This document shows, piece by piece, positions 1 through 6,271 of a stretch of 15,946 nucleotides of DNA. Numbering within the stretch: position 1 is the stretch's first letter; every line of letters starts with the position of its first letter. Source of the stretch: an uncultured Lachnospira sp. (GTDB taxonomy: Bacteria; Bacillota; Clostridia; Lachnospirales; Lachnospiraceae). Under the pieces are notes generated by a model. It worked only from the letters and a program-made list of their open reading frames with translations. It was not told the origin of the DNA and made no database searches. Both the position numbers and the translations under genes were made by a program. The stretch lies in assembly GCA_934358235.1 (NCBI GenBank), contig CAKRKK010000034.1, forward strand, positions 1 to 15,946, written 5' to 3'.

Positions 1-111
1 GGATAGAAGGTCTGTGACAATTCCTAATTAAGGATAAATGAGTATTACTTGGTAAGATAAAAGAATTAGAAGAACAAAGAGAAAGGAATACCGGGCAGCA
101 GGAATCTAAAA
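1..111 (+). other. Left-edge segment, possible tail of an upstream gene
   Basis: One reading frame is open from position 2 and reads DRRSVTIPN before a TAA stop at 29-31. It could be the last codons of a gene that begins outside the window, but nine residues cannot be assigned to a family. The rest up to 111 has no convincing gene. A five-codon ATG frame at 38-55 and a startless open frame at 42-111 are too short or incomplete to call. No terminator hairpin is visible, so the phosphatase that follows may be cotranscribed with whatever lies upstream. Confidence 0.25.
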
Positions 112-666
112 ATGTTATATATAATGCGTCATGGAAAAACAGAATGGAATGAGCAGCATAAGCTGCAGGGAAGAACAGATATACCGCTTAATGAAAATGG
201 AATAGCTATGGCAGAGAGAGCAGCAGAAGAATATAGAGATGTACATTTGGATATATGCTATTGTTCACCACTTAAAAGGGCAGAACAGACAGCAAGAATA
301 GTGCTCTCTGGCAGGAAAACGCAGGTTCCTGTTGTCATAGATGACAGACTTATGGAAATGGGGTTTGGAGAATATGAGGGAATAGAGAATTACTTTGAGG
401 GTACTGATTATAATGTTAATACGCTTTTTCACAGTCCGGAACAATATATAGCTGACAGAGGTGCTGAGAGTCTTGACGGACTTTTTGCAAGAACCGGGGA
501 ATTTCTTGACCAGATAGTAAAGCCACAGTTAGCAAAAGGCAGGGATATACTTATAGTAGGACATGGTGCTATGAATTCAAGTATAATATGTCAGGTAAGG
601 GGCAGGTCATATGCTCATTTATGGGATGAGGGAATCGAGAATTGTAAGCTGAAACGCCTGATATAA
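112..666 (+). CDS. Histidine phosphatase family protein (phosphoglycerate mutase-like)
   Basis: This 184-residue soluble protein belongs to the histidine phosphatase (branch 1, phosphoglycerate mutase-like) superfamily, whose members hydrolyse phosphomonoesters through a phosphohistidine intermediate. The RHG signature is at residues 6-8, with His7 as the predicted nucleophile. The phosphate-pocket residues Arg21 and Asn27 sit in LQGRTDIPLNENG. SPLKRAEQTA near residues 52-61 supplies the next arginine, Glu82 or a neighbouring acidic residue is the likely proton donor, and the second catalytic histidine is His151 in VGHG. The start at 112 puts the signature at the usual distance from the N terminus; the ribosome binding site is weak (CAGGAAT near 98-105). 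At about 184 residues it is slightly shorter than the usual 200. The natural substrate cannot be told from sequence: mutase, cobalamin-pathway phosphatase and broad-specificity phosphatase are all possible, and no cobalamin gene is nearby. Confidence 0.9.
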   Translation: MLYIMRHGKTEWNEQHKLQGRTDIPLNENGIAMAERAAEEYRDVHLDICYCSPLKRAEQTARIVLSGRKTQVPVVIDDRLMEMGFGEYEGIENYFEGTDYNVNTLFHSPEQYIADRGAESLDGLFARTGEFLDQIVKPQLAKGRDILIVGHGAMNSSIICQVRGRSYAHLWDEGIENCKLKRLI

Positions 667-779
667 CAGATGATATAACAGGATTTTGTGAAAAAAGTGC
701 GTCAATAATGAAAAATATATGAAATGTGCACAGATAATATATTAATATCGTGTGCAACATGCTACAATACTTATACTTA

Positions 780-805
780 AATGTACTTACATATGTACAT
801 ACATT
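780..805. promoter_or_regulatory. Near-perfect 26-bp palindrome upstream of the CBS gene
   Basis: The left arm AATGTA and right arm TACATT flank a perfect TACATATGTA core, with two mismatched pairs on each side. Twenty-two of 26 positions are symmetric. It ends 54 bases before the CBS-protein start codon and follows candidate -10 boxes (TACAAT at 763-768, TATACT at 772-777) that lack clear -35 partners. It could be an operator. In such AT-rich DNA chance symmetry is also possible. Confidence 0.35.
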
Positions 806-847
806 AAAGTTATTATTTACGCATTATAGAATGGAAAAGAGTTAAGT

Positions 848-852
848 GGAGG
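848..852 (+). promoter_or_regulatory. Ribosome binding site deciding the CBS-protein start
   Basis: GGAGG directly abuts an ATG at 853, which is too close for initiation. A second in-frame ATG at 859 lies six bases downstream of the site, so 859 is taken as the start. Confidence 0.75.
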
Positions 853-858
853 ATGCAT

Positions 859-1311
859 ATGAACATTTCATTTTTTTTACAGCCTAAGTGTAAGGTGGCA
901 TATATTTATAATAATGATACTATAAGGCAGGGATTACAGAAGATGAATCATTATGGTTATTCAGCCATACCGGTGCTGGATGAGGAAGAGCGTTATGTAG
1001 GAACCATAACAGAAGGCGATTTTCTATGGCATATGTGCCGGATTAACCAGAATAATAGCATGAGCATAGATGTAAAGGAGCTGGAAAAGCAGAAGGTGGA
1101 TGAGTTGTATTTCAGAAGAAACTATCCAAGTGTGACAGTTGATACATCAATGGAAGAGCTTTTTGAGAAAATAACTAACCAGAACTTTGTTCCAGTTACA
1201 GATGACAGGGGAATATTCATAGGAATTATAACAAGAAAAGATATTATTACATATCTGGCTGCTAAGAAGAAAGAACCAAAGGTATCCTATTCATATCAGA
1301 TTACGGTGTAG
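859..1311 (+). CDS. Protein with two CBS domains (DarB/CbpA-like layout)
   Basis: This 150-residue soluble protein consists almost entirely of two CBS domains, which pair into a Bateman module and usually bind an adenine nucleotide such as AMP, ATP or cyclic di-AMP. The first CBS runs roughly over residues 13-58 (GYSAIPVLDEEERYVGTITE). The second lies near residues 90-142 (NFVPVTDD, FIGIITRKDI). No enzymatic or membrane domain is attached. This layout resembles standalone CBS proteins of Firmicutes such as Bacillus DarB, a cyclic di-AMP receptor; that similarity is my recollection and the ligand is inference. The gene stands alone: 192 bases separate it from the phosphatase and 147 from bioB, which has its own promoter. 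Confidence 0.88.
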   Translation: MNISFFLQPKCKVAYIYNNDTIRQGLQKMNHYGYSAIPVLDEEERYVGTITEGDFLWHMCRINQNNSMSIDVKELEKQKVDELYFRRNYPSVTVDTSMEELFEKITNQNFVPVTDDRGIFIGIITRKDIITYLAAKKKEPKVSYSYQITV

Positions 1312-1341
1312 AGCCGTAGAAAAATAGTTATTTTGTGTAAT

Positions 1342-1373
1342 GTTTACAATTATTAGTTTGCGGTTGACAATTA
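1342..1373 (+). promoter_or_regulatory. Direct repeat over the bioB -35 region, candidate operator
   Basis: GTTTACAATTA at 1342-1352 and GTTGACAATTA at 1363-1373 differ at one base and are spaced 21 bases apart, two helical turns, so both would lie on the same DNA face. The second copy contains the bioB -35 hexamer, so a protein bound here would contact the promoter directly. BirA-type biotin operators contain related GTTNACAA half-sites, but those are normally arranged as an inverted pair, so the identity of any regulator is open. Confidence 0.45.
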
Positions 1374-1392
1374 AAGTGCGTACTTTTATACT
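1364..1392 (+). promoter_or_regulatory. Promoter of bioB
   Basis: The -35 box TTGACA (1364-1369) matches consensus exactly. A 17-base spacer leads to TATACT (1387-1392), five of six against consensus. Transcription would start near 1399, giving a leader of about 60 bases. This is among the best sigma-A-type promoters in the window. Confidence 0.8.
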
Positions 1393-1458
1393 TATTAGCA
1401 TATTAGCGATTATAGCCATCAGCTATCAATATAAGTATAAAGGGAGAGTACAGGTATT

Positions 1459-2454
1459 ATGTCAGAAGCAGCTATTGAACAGTTATTGGATAATTGGAAG
1501 GAAGAGCATATATTAACAAAGGAGGAGGCTCTGGATATACTTAATCTGCCTGAGGATAAGCTTGATAAGCTTATAGCTGTGGCATACGGATTAAGATTAA
1601 AGTATAAGGGCAGGAAGGTAAGCATACAGCTTTTAACTAATGTTAGAAGTGGTAATTGTTCACAAAATTGCGCATATTGTGCACAGTCCTGTGAATCACA
1701 CGCAGAGATTGAGAAGTATAGAAGAGTATCTGATGAAAAGCTTTATGGAGATAATGATCTTGTAGATGAGAAGCATCTTGCGAGACACTGTATCGGACTT
1801 AGTGGAATAAGCTTCACAGATGAGGAGATAGAAGAGCTGGCAGGAAGAATTCGTATAATGAAAAAGAATGATACACAGATATGTTGTTCAATAGGTTTTC
1901 TTACAGAAAAACAGGCGCGAATCCTTAAAGAAGCTGGTTTAAACAGAATTAATCATAATCTGAACAGCAGCCGTTCATTTTATCCTAATATATGTACAAC
2001 ACATACATATGACCAGAGAATTAATAATATCAGAATGTTAAAGAAGATAGGCTTTGAAATGTGTTGTGGTGGAATCATTGGAATGGGTGAGAGCAGAAGT
2101 GATGTTGTTGATATGCTTATGGATATAAGGGAAATTAATCCGGAATCAGTTCCAATCAACTTTTTACTTCCTATAAAAGGCACCAGGCTTGCGGATAGAG
2201 ATATATCAGGTCTTACACAGGAATATTGTCTTAAGGTGCTTTGCCTTGCCAGACTTATGGTTCCAAAGTCAGATATAAGATGTGCTGCCGGAAGAGAAGT
2301 ATATTTCAAGGGAATAGAGCCAACATTATTTAAGGTAGTTGATTCTATATTCGCATCAGGTTATCTTACAGCAGGCGGACAGGGAATAGATGATACACTT
2401 AAGATGATTAAAGAGGCTGGCTTTACAGGAGAGGTTGAAAGTACAGACAGATAA
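1459..2454 (+). CDS. bioB: Biotin synthase, radical SAM enzyme
   Basis: BioB inserts sulfur into dethiobiotin, the last step of biotin synthesis, in the cytoplasm. In this 331-residue protein the radical-SAM cluster motif is Cys67-x3-Cys71-x2-Cys74 (NCSQNCAYCAQ). The ligands of the sacrificial [2Fe-2S] cluster known from the E. coli enzyme all have counterparts by ungapped local alignment: Cys111, Cys142, Cys202 and Arg274 (in IRCAAGRE). The NHNL motif at residues 165-168 is followed by Asn169 where E. coli has Asp155, a SAM-ribose contact; I recall Asn there in other Gram-positive enzymes. GGGAGAG at 1441-1447 is the likely ribosome binding site. No bioA, bioD, bioF or bioY is adjacent, so this is an isolated bioB with its own promoter. 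The cell may obtain dethiobiotin by genes elsewhere or by uptake. The retained ligands argue against a non-biotin relative such as HydE. Confidence 0.93.
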   Translation: MSEAAIEQLLDNWKEEHILTKEEALDILNLPEDKLDKLIAVAYGLRLKYKGRKVSIQLLTNVRSGNCSQNCAYCAQSCESHAEIEKYRRVSDEKLYGDNDLVDEKHLARHCIGLSGISFTDEEIEELAGRIRIMKKNDTQICCSIGFLTEKQARILKEAGLNRINHNLNSSRSFYPNICTTHTYDQRINNIRMLKKIGFEMCCGGIIGMGESRSDVVDMLMDIREINPESVPINFLLPIKGTRLADRDISGLTQEYCLKVLCLARLMVPKSDIRCAAGREVYFKGIEPTLFKVVDSIFASGYLTAGGQGIDDTLKMIKEAGFTGEVESTDR

Positions 2455-2468
2455 TATTGTTGTTTCTG

Positions 2469-2496
2469 CAGGCTTTACTAATAAGGTGAAAGCCTG
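2469..2496 (+). other. Hairpin just after bioB
   Basis: CAGGCTTTAC at 2469-2478 pairs with GTGAAAGCCTG at 2486-2496, with one bulged base and a seven-base loop. No U-run follows, so this may protect the mRNA 3' end or pause polymerase ahead of the real terminator downstream. Confidence 0.5.
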
Positions 2497-2509
2497 TCTT
2501 AACTCTTAA

Positions 2510-2533
2510 CAAGGAAGCGCACAAGGAAGCGCA
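2510..2533. repeat. Exact 12-bp tandem duplication
   Basis: CAAGGAAGCGCA occurs twice back to back (2510-2521 and 2522-2533) between the bioB hairpin and terminator. It is non-coding and looks like a recent slippage or duplication product. Confidence 0.85.
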
Positions 2534-2565
2534 GCTATTAAAGCGTAATAGCCTGAATATATATT

Positions 2566-2609
2566 AAAAAAGAGCCAGTTTGTACATAAAGCAGACTGGC
2601 TCTCTTTTT
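2566..2609. terminator. Bidirectional intrinsic terminator between bioB and the PocR gene
   Basis: AGAGCCAGT (2571-2579) pairs perfectly with ACTGGCTCT (2595-2603), and the stem extends by TTG/CAG. On the plus strand C then TTTTT (2605-2609) follows. On the minus strand the run of A at 2566-2570 becomes a U-run. It can therefore end bioB transcripts and those of the convergent sensor gene. Confidence 0.92.
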
Positions 2610-2635
2610 ACAGGATTATTAACAAAGGTTATTAA

Positions 2636-2691
2636 ATAATCTATCAATAATAATCTATCAGTAATAACCTATCAATAATAACCCGTCATTA
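2636..2691. repeat. Four tandem copies of a 14-bp AT-rich repeat
   Basis: Units at 2636-2649, 2650-2663, 2664-2677 and 2678-2691 follow the pattern ATAAYCTATCARTA, the last copy being the most diverged. A degenerate related stretch precedes them from about 2615. The array lies between the terminator and the stop codon of the minus-strand sensor gene, so it would form that gene's 3' untranslated region. Confidence 0.85.
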
Positions 2692-2696
2692 ATAAT

Positions 2697-3485
2697 TTAA
2701 TCTTCTTTACACTCTTTATTTAGTGTTGTTATTGTCTGTGTAACCTCAGCAATGGCTTTCTTAATATCTGCACTTGCATCGCCCATTCCGCGTGCAAGCT
2801 TCTGAACCTCGACAGCAACAACAGCAAAGCCCTTGCCGCTGTCACCAGCTCTTGCAGCCTCAATAGAGGCGTTTAGTGCAAGTATATTCTGGCGCTTGCT
2901 AAAGCCATCAATCTGTTTAACCTTATCATTAGCAGCTTCTAACTGCTGGGCTGCATTGCTGATACCAGTTGTTAATTCAGATAGAATATGTGAATTCTGA
3001 TAAGAAGTGTAGCTGGCACGTACAAACATATTAATAACATCACCAAGAAGAGCAGCAGATGAGTCAATCTGCTCCTGAGTGCGCACGTTGACCTTTTTAA
3101 GTGCGGTTATATATTTATCTTCATCAATTCCAAGTTCTCTTGCAGTAGCCCTGAACTTATTCTCATCAGGGTGCTCAGGAAGAACCTGTCCACCTATGAT
3201 ACTTCCAAGTACGGTTCCGTCATCAAGTGTTATAGGAATACCGAAGTCAACAAGTCCTGCGTGACAAGGATATACACCCTGTCCTTCACGGTCACATTTT
3301 TCGCAGCGTCGCTTGCCCTCAGGACATCCTCTTGTCAGGTCAATGCAGAATTCAGTAAAGTTGTAGCAGTCGCTTATATAGCTGCCATCCTCACCTACGG
3401 CAACAGTTGCAAGACCGGTACTCTTTGCCCAGTTTGACATAATCTGCTCAAACTTGTTCATATCACAAAAATCCTGTATTTTCAT
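2697..3485 (-). CDS. Cytoplasmic PocR-domain sensor with minimal chemoreceptor signalling hairpin
   Basis: This 262-residue protein has two parts. Residues 1-160 match the PocR ligand-binding type: a small sensory domain with clustered cysteines (Cys40, Cys47, Cys54, Cys61, Cys64, Cys74) and the stretch [10 protein letters not shown]...LGSIIGGQ. Residues about 165-255 form the tip of a methyl-accepting chemotaxis signalling domain, with the conserved turn [15 protein letters not shown], then [13 protein letters not shown]. No signal peptide or transmembrane helix is visible, and only about 45 residues flank each side of the turn, so the adaptation (methylation) helices of ordinary receptors are missing. 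It is likely a soluble receptor that contacts CheA/CheW, though none is nearby, or it uses the hairpin only to dimerise. The start is backed by GGAGGTG just upstream. It is divergent from hcp and shares a control region with it. The ligand is unknown; small hydrocarbon derivatives are proposed for PocR domains, and a redox or metal role for the cysteines is possible. Confidence 0.85.
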   Translation of the reverse strand: MKIQDFCDMNKFEQIMSNWAKSTGLATVAVGEDGSYISDCYNFTEFCIDLTRGCPEGKRRCEKCDREGQGVYPCHAGLVDFGIPITLDDGTVLGSIIGGQVLPEHPDENKFRATARELGIDEDKYITALKKVNVRTQEQIDSSAALLGDVINMFVRASYTSYQNSHILSELTTGISNAAQQLEAANDKVKQIDGFSKRQNILALNASIEAARAGDSGKGFAVVAVEVQKLARGMGDASADIKKAIAEVTQTITTLNKECKED

Positions 3486-3560
3486 AAAACAACACCTCCA
3501 GTTGCATTGTATGATTTCTAATTAATATATGTAAATGTATCCACACATTTTATATATAGA

Positions 3561-3589
3561 ATTATAAGTTTAAACGGTTGTTTTTGCAA
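3561..3589 (-). promoter_or_regulatory. Promoter of the PocR-sensor gene
   Basis: Read on the minus strand, TTGCAA (3589 to 3584) is followed after exactly 17 bases by a perfect TATAAT (3566 to 3561). Transcription would begin near 3554. The -35 box lies inside the inverted repeat at 3575-3592. Confidence 0.7.
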
Positions 3590-3592
3590 CGG
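3575..3592. promoter_or_regulatory. Inverted repeat shared by the divergent promoters, candidate operator
   Basis: CGGTTG and CAACGG flank a six-base spacer TTTTTG, giving a GTTG-N6-CAAC core. The repeat covers the -35 box of the minus-strand promoter. Its centre (3583.5) is about 41.5 bases before the hcp start predicted from the TATAAT at 3613, the usual position of a class II activator of the Crp/Fnr family. Hcp genes are known to be controlled by such regulators (HcpR) in anaerobes, but this core does not obviously match the motif I remember, so the regulator is unassigned. Confidence 0.45.
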
Positions 3593-3612
3593 AAAAATAA
3601 TAAAAATATACA

Positions 3613-3629
3613 TATAATACATATATAAT
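3613..3629 (+). promoter_or_regulatory. Candidate hcp -10 boxes without a -35
   Basis: Two perfect TATAAT hexamers occur, at 3613-3618 and 3624-3629, in an AT-rich stretch. Neither has a recognisable -35 box at 16-18 bases, which would fit an activator-dependent promoter. AT-richness alone could also produce such hexamers. Confidence 0.4.
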
Positions 3630-3704
3630 GCGAATATTAAAACAGAAGATAAAAAACTACAAAGGACATATTATTAATATTTTAACATAAAGGAGAGAAG
3701 AATA

Positions 3705-5312
3705 ATGGATAATAAGATGTTTTGTTTTCAATGTGAGCAGACAGCAGGCTGTTCAGGCTGTACTGGAGGTGCAGGTGTATGTGGCAAGAGTGCAGAGGTG
3801 GCAGCACTTCAGGATAAACTTACCGGAGCACTTATAGGACTTGCAAAGACATGCGGTAATAATCCTAAGACTGATAATACAGACAGAATAATAATAGAGG
3901 GATTATTTACAACGATAACCAATGTTAATTTCAATAGTGAAACTCTTGAGGATATGATAGAAAGAGTCCATAAGGAAAAGAATGTCATATCACCAGATTG
4001 TACTGTATGCCAGTCAAAATGTGGCAATACAGATGACTATGATGTCAAGGATATATGGAATGCTGATGAAGACATACGCTCGCTTAAGTCACTTATTCTG
4101 TTTGGAATAAGGGGAATGGCGGCTTATGCATATCACGCAATGGTACTTGGATATACAGATGAGGCAGTTAACAGCTTCTTTTATAAGGCGTTATCAATTC
4201 TTAGCTATGATATGGATATGGAACAGCTTCTGCCAGTTGTATTAGAGGTCGGAGAGGTTAATCTTAAGTGTATGGAGCTTTTAGATAAAGCTAATACAAC
4301 AAGCTATGGCACACCAGCGCCGGTAAAGGTTTCTATGAGTGTGGAAAAAGGACCATTTATAGTAGTAACAGGACATGATTTAAAGGACCTTCATATGCTG
4401 CTTGAACAGACAAAGGATAAGGGCATCAACATATATACACATGGTGAGATGCTTCCGGCACATGCGTATCCTGAATTAAATAAGTACCCACACCTTAAGG
4501 GCAACTTTGGAACAGCATGGCAGAATCAGCAGAAGGAGTTCGATAATATACCGGGAGCAGTATTATTTACAACTAACTGTCTTATGCCGGTTAAGAAGAG
4601 CTACGCGGACAGAGTATTTACAACAGAGGTAGTATCTTATCCGGAAATGCTTCATATAAATGAAGATGAAGCAGGCATAAAAGATTTCACTCCGGTTATC
4701 AATAAGGCACTTGAACTTGGAGGTTATAAGGAAAAACAGGAAAAAACAGGAATTAATGGCGGAGGTTATGTCACAACAGGCTTTGGACACGGAACAGTCC
4801 TTTCAGTAGCTGATAAGGTTATAGAGGGCGTAAAGAATGGCAGCATAAGCCACTTCTTCCTTGTTGGCGGCTGTGATGGTGCAAGACCAGGAAGAAACTA
4901 TTACACAGAATTCGTTAAACAGACACCAAAGGATTCTATCATACTTACGCTTGCATGTGGAAAGTACAGATTCAATGACCTTGATTTAGGAAAGATAGAT
5001 GGACTTCCAAGAATAATGGATATGGGACAATGTAATGATGCGTATAGTGCGATAAAGGTTGCGATAGCGCTATCAGAGGCTTTTGAATGTGACGTGAATG
5101 AGCTTCCACTATCGATGGTGCTTTCATGGTATGAGCAGAAGGCAGTATGTATACTTCTTACACTACTCAGGCTTGGAATAAAGAATATATATCTAGGACC
5201 AACGCTTCCAGCCTTCATATCTAAAAATGTGCTTAATTATCTTGTGGATAATTATAATATATCACCTATAAGCACACCAGAGAAGGACTTGGCAGAAATG
5301 CTTGGAAAGTAA
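3705..5312 (+). CDS. hcp: Hydroxylamine reductase (hybrid cluster protein, Hcp)
   Basis: Hcp is a cytoplasmic iron-sulfur enzyme of anaerobes that reduces hydroxylamine to ammonia in vitro and acts in nitrosative stress, probably on nitric oxide. At 535 residues it has the length of the short, anaerobe-type class. The N-terminal cluster cysteines are Cys7, Cys10, Cys19 and Cys26. The hybrid-cluster ligands known from the Desulfovibrio enzyme all have counterparts: His224, Glu248, Cys292, Cys390 (in VGGCDGARPGR), Cys418, Cys443 and Glu477. One oddity is the spacing C-x2-C-x8-C-x6-C, one residue longer at the end than the C-x2-C-x8-C-x5-C I recall for Desulfovibrio, plus an additional Cys16. 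AAAGGAGAG precedes the ATG. No gene for the reductase partner Hcr is adjacent, so electrons must come from another donor. The divergent PocR sensor and the shared operator suggest redox- or nitrosative-responsive control, which is inference. Confidence 0.97.
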   Translation: MDNKMFCFQCEQTAGCSGCTGGAGVCGKSAEVAALQDKLTGALIGLAKTCGNNPKTDNTDRIIIEGLFTTITNVNFNSETLEDMIERVHKEKNVISPDCTVCQSKCGNTDDYDVKDIWNADEDIRSLKSLILFGIRGMAAYAYHAMVLGYTDEAVNSFFYKALSILSYDMDMEQLLPVVLEVGEVNLKCMELLDKANTTSYGTPAPVKVSMSVEKGPFIVVTGHDLKDLHMLLEQTKDKGINIYTHGEMLPAHAYPELNKYPHLKGNFGTAWQNQQKEFDNIPGAVLFTTNCLMPVKKSYADRVFTTEVVSYPEMLHINEDEAGIKDFTPVINKALELGGYKEKQEKTGINGGGYVTTGFGHGTVLSVADKVIEGVKNGSISHFFLVGGCDGARPGRNYYTEFVKQTPKDSIILTLACGKYRFNDLDLGKIDGLPRIMDMGQCNDAYSAIKVAIALSEAFECDVNELPLSMVLSWYEQKAVCILLTLLRLGIKNIYLGPTLPAFISKNVLNYLVDNYNISPISTPEKDLAEMLGK

Positions 5313-5421
5313 TAAAATAAGCTTATTTACAAGACATTTTCTAAAAATATGCCGTTTCTGACCTATTTGGGCACCATGCTAATGTAATAAAATTTTCATA
5401 AGAATTGTTGGAAAATATTGG

Positions 5422-5453
5422 AATTACAGTCCGCAGTTATGTGGGCTGTAATT
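5422..5453 (+). promoter_or_regulatory. Long hairpin in the leader of the double-HTH regulator
   Basis: Bases 5422-5435 pair with 5440-5453 in a 14-base-pair stem (two G-U pairs in RNA) closed by the tetraloop GTTA. The stem ends seven bases before the GAGGA ribosome binding site at 5460-5464. No U-run follows, so it is a poor intrinsic terminator for hcp. It could instead be a protein-binding operator (as DNA, the arms are symmetric at 12 of 14 positions) or an RNA structure affecting translation of the regulator. Confidence 0.6.
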
Positions 5454-5472
5454 TGCTATGAGGATAAAGTAA

Positions 5473-6156
5473 ATGAACAGCATGCATTATGAAGATTGCC
5501 GTAACAGGCTGAGGGCATATAGAAAAAAACTGGGTTATAACCAGACACAGATGGGAGAAATATTGGGAATATCGCAGGATGATTATTCTAAACGTGAAAA
5601 TGGACGTATTATTATATCCTTCAGCAATATAAAGTCACTGCAGATGTTGGGGATGGATGTAGATGAGCTCGTATGTGGAAGCAGGGATAACATAGTGACA
5701 ACGGAGCTTGATAATATTATGAGCGGATATAAGGAGGATGACAAAACCTTTGTTATGAAGGTGATTGCAGAAAGTATAATGTATTATCGTAATTCTGAAA
5801 TAAAGAAGAACGATAATATCACCAATGATGATCTGCTGCTGGATTATATGTTAAAACAATGGGATCACTTTTCCATGCTTGAATATGTGAGAAGCTTTTA
5901 TCATTATTCGCAGGATACTATGTCGGAAATGCTCTGTCTGCCAAGAAAAAGGTACCGCATGTACGAAAAAGAGCAGGAATACCCAGATGCGGAAACGCTG
6001 GTTCATATGTATAACATATACAACTGCCGGCCTTCTATGTATCTTAATATGTATGACAGAAGATACTATATAATGCAGAGGATATGGGTAAGCTTTAACG
6101 AGGAGTACAAGGACAAGGTTAAAAGGATGGGAAGTGCAATAAAAGGTATATTATAA
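5473..6156 (+). CDS. Transcriptional regulator with two tandem XRE-type HTH domains
   Basis: This 227-residue protein starts with a clear XRE/Cro-type helix-turn-helix at residues 12-66 (YNQTQMGEILGISQDDYSKRENG). A second region, residues 135-192, aligns to the first without gaps at an offset of 123 residues: Tyr22/Tyr145, Gln24/Gln147, Met27/Met150, Glu29/Glu152, Leu31/Leu154, Tyr38/Tyr161 and Glu42/Glu165 are identical. The protein therefore appears to carry an internal duplication, the second copy being more diverged and perhaps not DNA-binding. A charged helical linker (residues 70-130) joins them. The start at 5473 is eight bases after GAGGA. It lies 115 bases upstream of the giant secreted-protein gene on the same strand, but that gene has its own promoter, so regulation of it is plausible and unproven. 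No phage genes are nearby, so an orphan regulator is likelier than a prophage repressor. Confidence 0.82.
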   Translation: MNSMHYEDCRNRLRAYRKKLGYNQTQMGEILGISQDDYSKRENGRIIISFSNIKSLQMLGMDVDELVCGSRDNIVTTELDNIMSGYKEDDKTFVMKVIAESIMYYRNSEIKKNDNITNDDLLLDYMLKQWDHFSMLEYVRSFYHYSQDTMSEMLCLPRKRYRMYEKEQEYPDAETLVHMYNIYNCRPSMYLNMYDRRYYIMQRIWVSFNEEYKDKVKRMGSAIKGIL

Positions 6157-6189
6157 GTAGAAAAACATAAGTAAAAATCCTTGTTTATA

Positions 6190-6218
6190 TTGATAATGTG
6201 AAGAATCTGTGATAAAAT
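6190..6218 (+). promoter_or_regulatory. Promoter of the giant secreted-protein gene
   Basis: TTGATA (6190-6195) and TAAAAT (6213-6218) are separated by 17 bases, and the TGA just before the -10 box gives an extended -10 element. Transcription would start near 6225. A very strong ribosome binding site, AAGGAGGG (6257-6264), follows seven bases before the ATG. Confidence 0.78.
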
Positions 6219-6271
6219 TTAAAGAAAACAGAGAACGAGAATAATTAAATATAATCAAGGAGGGCCAGTGT

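Noticed and set aside
42..111. Open frame KELEEQRERNTG before the phosphatase
   Set aside because: It has no start codon and runs out of frame into the phosphatase; most likely chance openness.
853..858. ATG start of the CBS protein at 853
   Set aside because: It abuts GGAGG with no spacer; the ATG at 859 has proper spacing.
1963..1968. Asn169 in BioB where E. coli has a SAM-binding aspartate
   Set aside because: I recall Asn at this position in other Gram-positive biotin synthases, so it is probably normal variation and not a defect.
4563..5218. Minus-strand open frames inside hcp
   Set aside because: They are shadows of a strongly conserved plus-strand gene and resemble no family.
5315..5328. 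Perfect 14-bp palindrome AAATAAGCTTATTT after hcp
   Set aside because: As RNA it has no loop and weak pairs, and no U-run follows, so it is not a credible terminator; too short and AT-rich to call an operator alone.
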